Positions 15,152 through 22,632 of a stretch of DNA of 27,711 nt are shown piece by piece (positions within the stretch are counted from its first letter, which is position 1; each line of letters begins with the position of its first letter). The stretch lies in NCBI GenBank assembly GCA_016716885.1, contig JADJUV010000085.1, positions 1 to 27,711 of the forward strand, in the 5' to 3' direction. Position numbers and translations under genes: made by a program. The notes below the pieces were generated by a model. The model saw nothing but the letters and a program-made list of their open reading frames with translations, was not told where the DNA came from and made no database searches. The stretch is from Candidatus Trichofilum aggregatum. GTDB taxonomy: Bacteria > Chloroflexota > Anaerolineae > Promineifilales > Promineifilaceae.

Positions 15152-16072
15152 ATGCCCCAAACAATTCTCAGTTCCATGACCAAAACCATCATCATCAGCC
15201 CTGAGCGACCCTTCACCATCATTGGTGAACGCATCAACCCCACCGGGCGCAAAGCATTGGCCCGCGAGATGGCCGCCGGTAACTTCAGTCGCGTCGAGAG
15301 CGACGCCCTGGCCCAAGTGGCCGCTGGTGCCCACATGCTCGATGTCAATGCGGGCATCCCCCTGGCCGACGAACCCGCCATCCTGGCCCAGGCCATCCAG
15401 ATTGTCCAGGCCCTCACCGACGTACCCCTTTCCATTGATTCGTCCATTGTGGCCGCCCTGGAGAGTGGGTTGAGCGTGTACCAGGGCAAAGCGTTGGTTA
15501 ATTCCGTGACGGGTGAAGAGGAGCGGCTGGAAATGGTGTTGCCGCTCATCAAAAAGTATGGCGCGGCCGTTATCGCCATTTCCAACGACGAAACCGGCAT
15601 TTCCGAAGACCCGGATGTCCGTTTTGCCGTCGCTAAAAAGATCGTGGAGCGGGCCATGGATCATGGCATTCCCCGCGAGGATGTGCTGATTGATCCGCTG
15701 GTCATGCCGATTGGGGCCATGCGTTATGCCGGGCGGCAGGTGTTTCACATTGTACGCCGCTGCCGGGACGAGTTGGGGGTCAACACCTGCTGTGGGGCCA
15801 GCAATGTGTCGTTTGGGTTGCCGGGGCGTCCGGCCTTGAATGGAGCGTTCCTGGCGATGGCGATGGCCGCCGGGCTGACCTCAGCCATCACCAACCCCAT
15901 GGAGCCGGAGATTAAGCAGGCGATTATGGCGGCTAATGTGCTGATGGGGCATGACGAGAATTGTCTGACCTGGATTCGGGCTACGCGGCAAGACGCGGCC
16001 GCGGCCGCGGAAAGTGCTGGCAGTGAAGGCCAACGAGACCGTCGCGAACGACGGCATAGGCGAGATGGTTAG
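15152..16072 (+). CDS. Methyltetrahydrofolate methyltransferase (pterin-binding, AcsE/MtrH-like)
   Basis: The protein has the pterin-binding TIM-barrel seen in AcsE and in the MetH folate domain: ERINPTGRKAL (26-36), LDVNAG (63-68), LSIDSS, IAISND, LIDPLVMPIG and the glycine-rich GASNVSFGLPGRP. These enzymes pass the methyl group of methyl-THF to a corrinoid protein. The start is well supported by AAGGAG six bases before ATG. It follows metF by 12 bp, so metV-metF-methyltransferase would make and then use methyl-THF. No corrinoid protein or CODH/ACS gene is in the window, so the acceptor is unknown. The C-terminal tail (from about residue 280) is an unusual Ala then Arg/Gly-rich extension containing two overlapping octamers (15995 and 16001). 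Confidence 0.87.
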   Translation: MPQTILSSMTKTIIISPERPFTIIGERINPTGRKALAREMAAGNFSRVESDALAQVAAGAHMLDVNAGIPLADEPAILAQAIQIVQALTDVPLSIDSSIVAALESGLSVYQGKALVNSVTGEEERLEMVLPLIKKYGAAVIAISNDETGISEDPDVRFAVAKKIVERAMDHGIPREDVLIDPLVMPIGAMRYAGRQVFHIVRRCRDELGVNTCCGASNVSFGLPGRPALNGAFLAMAMAAGLTSAITNPMEPEIKQAIMAANVLMGHDENCLTWIRATRQDAAAAAESAGSEGQRDRRERRHRRDG

Positions 16073-16473
16073 GCCATATTTACGAAGGCGGGGGTTATGG
16101 TTTATGCCAGGCGTCCGTATTCGTTTGTCACCGGAAACCCCACCCCTAATCCCGCCCCCAGGGGCGGGGAACTTTTTTAGGCGCAGTTTTTCGGGGCATT
16201 GCCCCGAAAAACTGCGCCGTTTGTTTTAGGGGATGGGTCTTGAGACTCAATTTGTCTGAGAGGGAGATGGCAGTATGGGTAGGGCCTTACGAAGGCGGGG
16301 GTTATGGTTTATGCCAGGTGTCCGTATTCGTTTGTCACCGGAAACCCCCACCCCTAACCCCGCCCCCAGGGGCGGGGAACTTTAGGCGCAGTTTGTTTAG
16401 GGGCGAAGCCCCGAAAAACTGCGCCGTTTGTTTAGGGGGATGGGTCTTGAGACTCAATTTGCCTGAGCGTGAG
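16062..16473. repeat. Two tandem copies of a roughly 200-bp hairpin-rich repeat
   Basis: The 530-bp spacer after the methyltransferase contains two near-identical units starting at gagatgg (16062 and 16264). Each runs through tacgaaggcgggggttatgg, a cccgcccc/ggggcggg hairpin and a long hairpin, to the gagactcaattt end (about 16262 and 16460). Their translated frames are Pro/Gly-rich and not genes. The remaining bases up to 16603 hold only a possible promoter. Confidence 0.8.
16180..16226. terminator. Strong bidirectional-type hairpin terminator
   Basis: An 18-bp perfect stem (16180-16197 with 16201-16218) has a three-base loop and is followed by gtttgtttt. It is about 110 bp after the methyltransferase stop and is a good candidate for ending the C1 operon. 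The second repeat copy carries a less perfect version at 16385-16425. Confidence 0.6.
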
Positions 16474-16554
16474 GTAAAGCGGTATGAGTGGGTTTTTTGG
16501 TGAGAACCTCTGAAGATTAAGAGCGTGAGCGAGCCAGAACTTCTCCCAGGTTGC

Positions 16555-16560
16555 TATAAT
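16555..16560 (+). promoter_or_regulatory. Possible -10 element before the dienelactone hydrolase gene
   Basis: A perfect TATAAT stands 43 bases upstream of the ATG at 16604. No good -35 hexamer is seen at 16-18 bp spacing, so the assignment is tentative. Confidence 0.35.
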
Positions 16561-16603
16561 TTGCGCCATCCTCTCGTTAGCCAGCCCATTAAGGAGAAAA
16601 GGC

Positions 16604-17617
16604 ATGAAAGAGTTGAACCCCGACCAGAAATATTTTGTGGAAGAGTTCTATGATGATTACCGCCAGGGGCTGATGTCCCGACGTGAGTTTATTAAGCGGT
16701 TAGCGTTTGTTACTGGCAGTATGGCCGCTACGGTAGCGACAATGGGGCTGATCGGTTGCTCGGCTGAGGAGATGCCTGACCCCACGGAACCTATGCCCGC
16801 ACCAGTTGTGCCTACCACCCAGGCCAGTGAAACCGTGGTAGGTAGTGACGCGGCCGCGAACCCTACCACGGCTGCCCTCATCCCCGTCCCTGGGGCACAA
16901 AGCCCCCTATCCGTCCCCGAAGGCGACCCCTCTGTCTGGACCGAAACTGTCACCTTCCCCAGCGAAGGCGACACCATCAACGCCTATCTGGCCCGCCCCG
17001 CCATCGATGAAGCCATCAACCCGCTCATCCTGATCTGTCACGAGAACCGAGGGCTGACACCACACATCGCCGACGTGGCCCGTCGTTTTGCCCAGGCCGG
17101 TTATGTGGCCCTGGCGCCCGATCTCCTCAGCCGCGAAGGCGGTACGGCCAACCTGGATGCCGCGCAAGTACCTGGTTTACTGGGCGAAGCGGGCACCGAG
17201 CGTCATGTGGCCGATTTTCTGGCCGCGTATGCCTACGGCCAGGGGCTTGCTTTTGTGGATGGTCAGCGCGTGGGTATGACCGGGTTTTGTTTTGGCGGTG
17301 GCATTACCTGGGATGTGGCTACGCGGCTGCCCCAACTCCGTGCCGCCATCCCCCTTTATGGCCGCTCACCTGATCTGGCCCAAGTTGCCAACATTGAGGC
17401 CGCCGTCATGGTGGTTTATGCCGAATTAGATAGCCGGATTACCGGCGGCCGCGAAGCCGTGGAACAGGCCTTGCAAGCTGCGGGTATCATCTACGAGATC
17501 AAGGTGTATCCGGGGGTGGATCATGCCTTCCATAATGACACCGGTTCCCGATACGTAGAGGCCCAGGCTACCCAGGCGTGGCAGGACACCTTGGGCTGGT
17601 TGGCGGCTTATGTGTAG
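16604..17617 (+). CDS. Dienelactone hydrolase-family protein, Tat-type lipoprotein
   Basis: The N-terminus carries a twin-arginine signal (SRREFIKRL, R26-R27), a hydrophobic stretch and then LIGC with C52 as a likely lipidated cysteine, so the enzyme is predicted to be exported folded and anchored outside the membrane. A Pro/Thr linker reaches to about residue 105. The catalytic alpha/beta-hydrolase domain has the DLH features: CHENRG, nucleophile C229 in GFCFGGG, D276 in AELDSRI and H307 in GVDHAFH. Dienelactone hydrolase relatives cleave lactones and esters; the real substrate is unknown. The start has AAGGAG six bases upstream. A GNAT gene follows by 35 bp. Octamers at 16850 (in the linker) and 17445. 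Confidence 0.88.
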   Translation: MKELNPDQKYFVEEFYDDYRQGLMSRREFIKRLAFVTGSMAATVATMGLIGCSAEEMPDPTEPMPAPVVPTTQASETVVGSDAAANPTTAALIPVPGAQSPLSVPEGDPSVWTETVTFPSEGDTINAYLARPAIDEAINPLILICHENRGLTPHIADVARRFAQAGYVALAPDLLSREGGTANLDAAQVPGLLGEAGTERHVADFLAAYAYGQGLAFVDGQRVGMTGFCFGGGITWDVATRLPQLRAAIPLYGRSPDLAQVANIEAAVMVVYAELDSRITGGREAVEQALQAAGIIYEIKVYPGVDHAFHNDTGSRYVEAQATQAWQDTLGWLAAYV

Positions 17618-17652
17618 GGGTGGACGAAAGACAGGTGCGAAAGGTACAGCCT

Positions 17653-18135
17653 ATGCCCAATAACCTGATCATCAGACCCGCTGCGGTGGCGGACGCGGCC
17701 GCGCTCACGCGTCTCAACCTTCTCTTTAATGGCTCTAGCAACCCGGCCGAAGTAATGGCCCAGCGGCTGGCCGATCCCCGCCAGGTTGAAACTGCCCTCT
17801 TGGCCGAAATAGGCGGCGAGATAGTCGGGTTTGCTGGTTTGCGCCTGATTCCATCGCTCTTTTACCCGGAAACGCTGGCCGAGTTAACGGAGTTATTTGT
17901 CGAAGAAGCGTATCGGCGGCAGGGGGTAGGGCGGGCACTCATCGCTGTGGTTGAGCAAAAGGCCATTGAGCGTGGAGCCAGCGAGCTTTTGGTGTTGACG
18001 GATAGTGACAACCAGGAAGCGCAAGCGTTGTACTATTCTTTGGGTTATGGGGCTTATGCCGATGAGCCATTGGCTCTGCACAAAAACCTGGCCGAGACAC
18101 CCACGAGTGAACAAAGTTTCCGACAAGACGTATAA
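17653..18135 (+). CDS. GNAT-family N-acetyltransferase
   Basis: The acetyl-CoA binding motif A is RRQGVGRAL (88-96), preceded by the beta-4 strand LAELTELFVEEAYR and followed by QALYYSLGY (motif B). I start at ATG 17653, which has AAAGG eight bases upstream; the longer frame begins inside the preceding gene. The resulting 160 residues are the normal length. GNAT enzymes acetylate amines; here the target cannot be told. The last 15 residues are polar and probably disordered. It is likely co-transcribed with the upstream hydrolase. One octamer (17695) encodes Ala-Ala-Ala near the N-terminus. Confidence 0.85.
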   Translation: MPNNLIIRPAAVADAAALTRLNLLFNGSSNPAEVMAQRLADPRQVETALLAEIGGEIVGFAGLRLIPSLFYPETLAELTELFVEEAYRRQGVGRALIAVVEQKAIERGASELLVLTDSDNQEAQALYYSLGYGAYADEPLALHKNLAETPTSEQSFRQDV

Positions 18136-18167
18136 TAAAGAAGTCTTTAGGATTTCGTGGGGTGAAA

Positions 18168-18216
18168 CGTGATGCGTGATACGTGACCAGAGAAGCATCA
18201 CGTATCACGCATCACG
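18168..18216. repeat. Perfect 19-bp inverted repeat
   Basis: cgtgatgcgtgatacgtga (18168-18186) and its exact complement (18198-18216) flank an 11-base loop. It starts 33 bp after the GNAT stop. It could terminate transcription but lacks a T-run; internal cgtgat steps suggest growth by short duplication. Confidence 0.7.
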
Positions 18217-18275
18217 GCCTGTCAACCCCTGAATTCCCAAAGAGCCTAAGAAACTTCACGCCAAGGACGCCAAGG

Positions 18276-18296
18276 CGCCAAGGGAAAACCTTGGCG
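18276..18296. repeat. cgccaagg hairpin (dispersed GCCAAG family)
   Basis: cgccaagg (18276-18283) and ccttggcg (18289-18296) enclose GAAAA. Related to the larger hairpin at 23479-23524, and preceded by further gccaagg copies at 18260-18275. Confidence 0.6.
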
Positions 18297-18343
18297 GGCT
18301 TTACGCATTAGCGTGACATAATGTTAATGTCGGTAAGTCTAAT

Positions 18344-19288
18344 ATGCCTATGACAACGTCCACCTCTCATTCTCTTGACCGTGCCTTTCTTACGCGTTTT
18401 GCCTGGCTTTCTCTGGGGGCGGCTATTTTCACCATCTTGCTGAAAGCGGCCGCGTACTGGCTGACCGGCTCGGTGGGTTTGTTATCGGATGCGCTGGAGT
18501 CGTTTGTGAACCTGGCCGGGGCGGTGATGGCGTTGGCTATGTTGACCATAGCCGCCCGCCCCGCCGATGAAGACCACGCTTATGGGCATAGTAAGGCCGA
18601 ATATTTTTCCAGCGGGGTAGAGGGGACATTGATATTGATCGCGGCCGCGAGCATCGCCTATGCCGCCATTCAACGTCTCATTACGCCCCAACCCCTGGAG
18701 CAAGTTGGACTAGGTTTGGGCGTATCTGTTGTGGCTTCACTGATTAATCTGGGCGTGGCCCTGGTGCTCAAACGAGCCGGTACACAATACCAATCCATCA
18801 CCCTGGAAGCCAATTCCCGCCATTTAATGACCGATGTCTGGACCTCGGTGGGGGTCTTATTGGGTGTGGGGGCGGTTGCCCTGACCGGTTGGCAACGACT
18901 TGATGCCATCGTGGCGATTCTCGTGGCTATCAACATCGTCTGGTCGGGTATCGGCATTGTGCGCCAATCCGTGCTGGGGCTAATGGATACGGCTCTACCC
19001 CTGGCTGAACAGGCTAAAATCCAGGCGGTGCTCGATCCTTACATACGAACGGGCATAGAATTTCACGCCCTACGAACCCGTCAATCGGGGTCCAGGCGGT
19101 TCGTCTCTTTTCATGTGCTGGTTCCCGGTTTGTGGACGGTGCAACACGGCCATCAGATTTTGGAGCAGATTGAGGCTGAAATTCGGCGCACCTTGCCCAA
19201 TGCCACCGTTTTTACCCATCTGGAATCGCTCAATGACCCGGCTTCCTGGGAAGACATCCAACTAGATCGGGCGGAAAAAGGCGCTTGA
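18344..19288 (+). CDS. Cation diffusion facilitator (CDF) transporter
   Basis: The 314-residue membrane protein has about six helices and a C-terminal cytoplasmic domain of ferredoxin-like fold (from about residue 215), as in YiiP-type exporters that exchange divalent metals for protons. The second helix carries SDALESFVN (48-56), where the usual H/DxxxD metal pair is E52 and N56. The fifth helix has the standard H160xxxD164 (HLMTD). The DEDHAYGHSKAEY loop between helices 2 and 3 is typical. Metal specificity cannot be read from this; the E/N pair argues against assuming zinc. The start at 18344 has only a weak ribosome-binding site; ATG 18350 is an alternative. Octamers at 18446 and 18641 lie in membrane helices as Ala-Ala-Ala. 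Confidence 0.88.
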   Translation: MPMTTSTSHSLDRAFLTRFAWLSLGAAIFTILLKAAAYWLTGSVGLLSDALESFVNLAGAVMALAMLTIAARPADEDHAYGHSKAEYFSSGVEGTLILIAAASIAYAAIQRLITPQPLEQVGLGLGVSVVASLINLGVALVLKRAGTQYQSITLEANSRHLMTDVWTSVGVLLGVGAVALTGWQRLDAIVAILVAINIVWSGIGIVRQSVLGLMDTALPLAEQAKIQAVLDPYIRTGIEFHALRTRQSGSRRFVSFHVLVPGLWTVQHGHQILEQIEAEIRRTLPNATVFTHLESLNDPASWEDIQLDRAEKGA

Positions 19289-19352
19289 GAAAATGAGTTT
19301 GCGAGTGGGCGAGTCTGCGAGTGAACGCTCACTCTCACTCGCTACTCGCCAC

Positions 19353-19547
19353 TTTCATCCTTCCTGGTGTGCCCCTCCTATGAGGAACTGCTACGAAAAT
19401 AGCCACTGAAGAAGGATACACGGATACGAAGGAACACGGATTAAGAAGGAGTTCCTAGAGTTCCTCTGAGTTCCTAGAGTTCCGCTGAGTTCCTACGAGT
19501 TCCCAGCGGTTTTCATCCTTCCTGGTGCGCCCCACCCATGAGGAATT
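19353..19547. repeat. 37-bp direct repeat including a ribosome-binding site
   Basis: The segment 19353-19389 recurs at 19511-19547 with a few mismatches (both start tttcatccttcctggtg and end atgaggaa). The second copy supplies the AGGAA directly before the methyltransferase ATG at 19548, so the leader of this gene appears to have been duplicated. Confidence 0.7.
19449..19505. repeat. gagttcc short tandem repeat
   Basis: About six units of nine to ten bases, each starting gagttcc, stand in the spacer between the CDF and methyltransferase genes. The same heptamer and its complement recur at 26630-26696. Confidence 0.65.
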
Positions 19548-20186
19548 ATGTTGAACAAATTCCTTAACCTTGATCGGCAATATCGCCAGCCCACGGGTTT
19601 GTTGGGTCGTTATATAGGCCGCCAAATGGCCCGTGATCATCTGCCGGAAAATGAGTGGACGGTCGAGTTGTTACAGCCCCGACCTGATGATCATATTCTG
19701 GAAATTGGGTTTGGGCCGGGTGTGGCGATTGAACAGTTGACGCACCATGTGCCTCAGGGACGAATTGTAGGGGTTGATTTCTCCAGAGCGATGGTCGCGG
19801 CCGCGGGCCGTCGTAACGCTCAAGCGATTAAGCGCGGTCAGGTGGCATTGCATTGGGCGGATGTGACGCAGTTGCCTCTTGGTGATGCCTCGTTTGATAA
19901 AGCCTATAGCATTCATTCCATCTACTTCTGGCCGCAACCAGAAAAAGCCTTACGCGAAATCAAGCGGGTGCTGAAAGTGGGTGGGTTGTTGGTGCTTACC
20001 GTTTTGCCAAAGGAGAAATGGCAAGCCGCAAGCCCTGCAACCCCAGTCGGCACCCCGGAATGTATCCCTTACACCGGTGATGAACTGGTGCATCTGTTGC
20101 TGTCGGCGGGGTTTAGCCCTACCCGGATTGAGGTTGACACTCAGGCAGAATGCCCATCGAATTACAGTGTTGTAGGGCTAAAGTAG
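19548..20186 (+). CDS. Class I SAM-dependent methyltransferase
   Basis: The SAM-binding motif I is ILEIGFGPG (50-58) with E52, G54, G56 and G58, followed by motif post-I GVDFS (D77) and a motif II/III region around RVLKVGGLLVLTVLP. The N-terminal PTGLLGRYIGRQMARDH stretch is common in small-molecule methyltransferases of this type. At 212 residues it is a bare catalytic domain. There is no DPPY/NPPY motif, so it is not an adenine or N4-cytosine DNA methylase. The start is set by AGGAA five bases upstream, within the duplicated leader. The next gene follows by 44 bp. The substrate is unknown. The octamer at 19797 encodes VAAAG after motif post-I. Confidence 0.85.
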   Translation: MLNKFLNLDRQYRQPTGLLGRYIGRQMARDHLPENEWTVELLQPRPDDHILEIGFGPGVAIEQLTHHVPQGRIVGVDFSRAMVAAAGRRNAQAIKRGQVALHWADVTQLPLGDASFDKAYSIHSIYFWPQPEKALREIKRVLKVGGLLVLTVLPKEKWQAASPATPVGTPECIPYTGDELVHLLLSAGFSPTRIEVDTQAECPSNYSVVGLK

Positions 20187-20230
20187 GGTGGGTTGTTGGT
20201 AGTTCTTTATACCTGGAGAAAAGGAAAGTT

Positions 20231-21010
20231 ATGTTTATTACCAGTGGTGAGGCACAACTGTTGACGGTTTCTTTTGGCCCAGGGCCACGAACTTTGTTGG
20301 CGTTTGGCGGTTGGGTGGGGAGCTGGGAATTATGGGCACAGCCCTTTATCACCCTGAGCCAGACCTGGCGCACTGTAGCCTATGATCACCGAGGGGCCGG
20401 GGCCACCCTCTGCCCTGTCAGTTCGATTACCATGACCAACATGGTAGATGATGTTTTCGCGGTGATGGATGCCCTGGCAATTGAGCAATGTGTTCTGGCC
20501 GCTGAATCGGCTGGCGCGGCTGTAGCCTTGCAGGCCGTTTTGCAACACCCGGAACGATTTACCGGACTCGTGATTGTAGACGGGGCGTATTATCGTCTGC
20601 CTCAGACTGGCCCCAGTCCATTTGTGCAGGCTTTACGCACGAATCACGAAGCGACGATGAAACAATTTGTCAACACTTGTGTGCCGGAACCTGACAGTGC
20701 GGCCATCAAACATTGGGGACGGCAAATTGTGATGCGCTCACCGCAAGCGACCGCGATTCAATTGTATGAAATTATGGATGGGGTTGATCTGCGGCCGCAT
20801 GTCCATCGCATCACCGTCCCTACCCTCATTTGTCAGGGGGAAGTTGATGCTCTGGTGCCATTGGGTGATGCTCAGTGGTTGGCTGACCAGATACCCGGTA
20901 GCTATCTGCATGTTTTGCCAGGGGCAGGGCATGTACCTACAATGACGCGGCCGCGTGAAATTGCGGCCGCGATCAACCAGTTTTTTGACCCCATCTCCAT
21001 CGCTCACTAG
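20231..21010 (+). CDS. Alpha/beta hydrolase
   Basis: A 259-residue alpha/beta hydrolase with the expected triad: S93 in the nucleophile elbow AESAG (an alanine replaces the usual first glycine), D206 in GEVDALVP and H234 in GAGHVPTM. FGGWVGSWELW forms the oxyanion-hole loop and YDHRGAG the conserved turn. I chose the ATG at 20231 because AAGGAA lies just upstream; the longer frame overlaps the methyltransferase. It has no signal peptide, so it is cytoplasmic. The substrate cannot be inferred; related enzymes are esterases and lactonases. It probably shares a transcript with the methyltransferase 44 bp upstream. Octamers at 20791, 20947 and 20963. Confidence 0.85.
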   Translation: MFITSGEAQLLTVSFGPGPRTLLAFGGWVGSWELWAQPFITLSQTWRTVAYDHRGAGATLCPVSSITMTNMVDDVFAVMDALAIEQCVLAAESAGAAVALQAVLQHPERFTGLVIVDGAYYRLPQTGPSPFVQALRTNHEATMKQFVNTCVPEPDSAAIKHWGRQIVMRSPQATAIQLYEIMDGVDLRPHVHRITVPTLICQGEVDALVPLGDAQWLADQIPGSYLHVLPGAGHVPTMTRPREIAAAINQFFDPISIAH

Positions 21011-21041
21011 AATTCTGATTGCCAGACCGATTAAATGGAGA

Positions 21042-21163
21042 GCTGTCAGCATTTCAGCATTTCAGCCTGTCAGCATTTCAGCTTTTTCGCTGACTCGCTG
21101 ACTCGCTGACTCGCTGACTCGCTGACTCGCTGACTCGCTGACTCGCTGACTCGCTGACTCGCT
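21042..21163. repeat. 8-bp tandem repeat CGCTGACT and gtcagcattt block
   Basis: CGCTGACT is repeated 9.5 times without interruption at 21088-21163. It is preceded by three gtcagcattt/cagcattt units (21042-21082). It ends 21 bp before the start of the next gene, so copy-number change would alter the leader or promoter spacing. Confidence 0.85.
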
Positions 21164-21184
21164 ATTTTCACCGGAGAACAAAAT

Positions 21185-22138
21185 ATGAAAATCCTCAAAA
21201 CGACGGCCATTCTGCTAGGCGCGGTTGGACTTTTGCACCTGGGAGCGAAAGCGGCCGCGAACCTGATTCAAAAAAACCCCGATCCCTATCCCTTTGAGCA
21301 GTTGCGTCAGGAACCACCCGGCGAAACCGTCTTCATTCGGCGCGCCGATGGTACCCAAATACGAGCGAAGGTCCAGGGCACAGGGCCGACTGTTGTTCTG
21401 GCCCATGGGTTCGCTATTTCTTTGCTGGAATGGAACATTTTGTGGGTATCGTTACAGCAGGCTGGTTACCGGGTTATTGCCTTTGATCAGCGGGGGCACG
21501 GCCAATCTACCATCGGTACAGATGGCCTTAGTTCGGCGACAATGGCCGGGGATTACAAAGCTGTGCTGGAGCATTTTGACGTGCGCGAGGGGATTTTAGT
21601 CGGCCATTCGATGGGCAGTTTTCTCTCGGTGGTATTTTTGTTGACCCACCCGGATGTCGCGGCCGCACGCCTGAAAGGAGTCGTTCTCGTTGCCGGGATG
21701 GCCGGGAATGTGCTGGTAGGTGCGCCGCAAAATCAGGTACAGATTCCCCTCATCAAAGCGGGAGTCATTCAGTGGGTGGCCCGCTCCGCTACCTACAAAT
21801 GGTTCTTCGGGGCCTCGGTGTATGGCCAAAACCCGTCTCCGGCGGGTATTCGCGTCTTCTGTGAGGTGTTTGACGAGCAGGCGCACCAGCAACTGATCCC
21901 CATTCTGGATGGTATGGCGCAGGAAGATTATTATGACCGGCTGGGAGAGATAAACGTACCTTGTGTGGTGGTTTGCGGCCGCGCCGATAAAACGACCCCA
22001 CCCTGGCACTCCATCGAACTAGGCCAGCGTATTCCTCAGGCCCATAACGTCTGGGTAGAAGGCAAAGGGCACTTGCTCAACTGGGAAGCTCCGGACGTGC
22101 TGTTTGACGCAATCCAATCTTTACAAAGGAAATCATGA
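21185..22138 (+). CDS. Alpha/beta hydrolase with N-terminal membrane segment
   Basis: The first 25 residues are a basic start plus a hydrophobic helix (TTAILLGAVGLLHLGAKAAA), an uncleaved anchor or signal peptide. The hydrolase domain shows LAHGF (oxyanion loop), FDQRGHGQS, nucleophile S142 in GHSMG, D268 in GRADKTTP and H296 in GKGHLLNWE. It therefore looks catalytically intact, and it resembles esterases or epoxide-hydrolase-like enzymes. CACCGGAGAACA lies before the ATG, giving a GGAGA ribosome-binding site. The stop overlaps the next start (22135-22138), so the DinB-like gene is coupled. Octamers at 21251 (within the anchor), 21659 and 21975. Confidence 0.85.
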   Translation: MKILKTTAILLGAVGLLHLGAKAAANLIQKNPDPYPFEQLRQEPPGETVFIRRADGTQIRAKVQGTGPTVVLAHGFAISLLEWNILWVSLQQAGYRVIAFDQRGHGQSTIGTDGLSSATMAGDYKAVLEHFDVREGILVGHSMGSFLSVVFLLTHPDVAAARLKGVVLVAGMAGNVLVGAPQNQVQIPLIKAGVIQWVARSATYKWFFGASVYGQNPSPAGIRVFCEVFDEQAHQQLIPILDGMAQEDYYDRLGEINVPCVVVCGRADKTTPPWHSIELGQRIPQAHNVWVEGKGHLLNWEAPDVLFDAIQSLQRKS

Positions 22139-22611
22139 CCCAACAAATACCCCTTGAGCGCTTCACCGAACCGTTGTATTCCCTGGTACGAGAAACCTTT
22201 GAGCAGGTTCAGGGACATTACCTGGATCGGGGCACATCATTATTTGAGACGCTGGCGACCATCTCGGCTGAAGAAGCGTCGCGCCCGGTGTCGGTCCGTT
22301 GTGCCAGCATCGCCGCTCAGGTGAATCATGTGCGTTTTTACATAGATGTGTTGGCTCAGTACATGCGGGGCGAGACGGTAGGCAAAGTAAACTGGGACGA
22401 AAGCTGGCAGTTACAAACCGTGACTTCGACTGAGTGGGAAGCCCTGAAACAAGAACTCAGAACCAGCTATGAGCAGGTGCTGGTCTTGATGAAAAGTTTT
22501 GTCGCCTGGGATGGTGAGGAAGAATTGGGGGGCGCATTAGCCATTGTTATCCACACCGCCTATCACCTGGGGGAAATTCGTCAGGCATTGTGTACCATTC
22601 AATCCGCCTAG
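22135..22611 (+). CDS. DinB-like four-helix protein
   Basis: A 158-residue all-helical protein. The clearest DinB-superfamily signature is HTAYHLGEIRQAL near the C-terminus (residues about 141-153), with the H-x3-H pair of the metal site; a third ligand may be H64 or so in AQVNHVRFYID. It is coupled to the upstream alpha/beta hydrolase by an ATGA overlap, and a second hydrolase starts 21 bp after it, so the three form one operon. Role unknown; no thiol-transferase evidence. Unlike its neighbours it contains no GCGGCCGC octamer. Confidence 0.72.
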   Translation: MTQQIPLERFTEPLYSLVRETFEQVQGHYLDRGTSLFETLATISAEEASRPVSVRCASIAAQVNHVRFYIDVLAQYMRGETVGKVNWDESWQLQTVTSTEWEALKQELRTSYEQVLVLMKSFVAWDGEEELGGALAIVIHTAYHLGEIRQALCTIQSA

Positions 22612-22632
22612 ATGAACCAGGAGCAAAAGTAG

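Noticed and set aside
16014..16503. Two similar frames with PPPGAGN motifs after the methyltransferase
   Set aside because: They are readings of the duplicated hairpin spacer unit; the similarity comes from DNA duplication and the frames lack start signals.
19548..20186. The SAM methyltransferase as the DNA methylase for GCGGCCGC
   Set aside because: It lacks the PC or D/NPPY catalytic motifs and a target-recognition domain and resembles small-molecule methyltransferases.
21088..21163. A CRISPR array
   Set aside because: The 8-bp units are contiguous without spacers and no cas gene is present.
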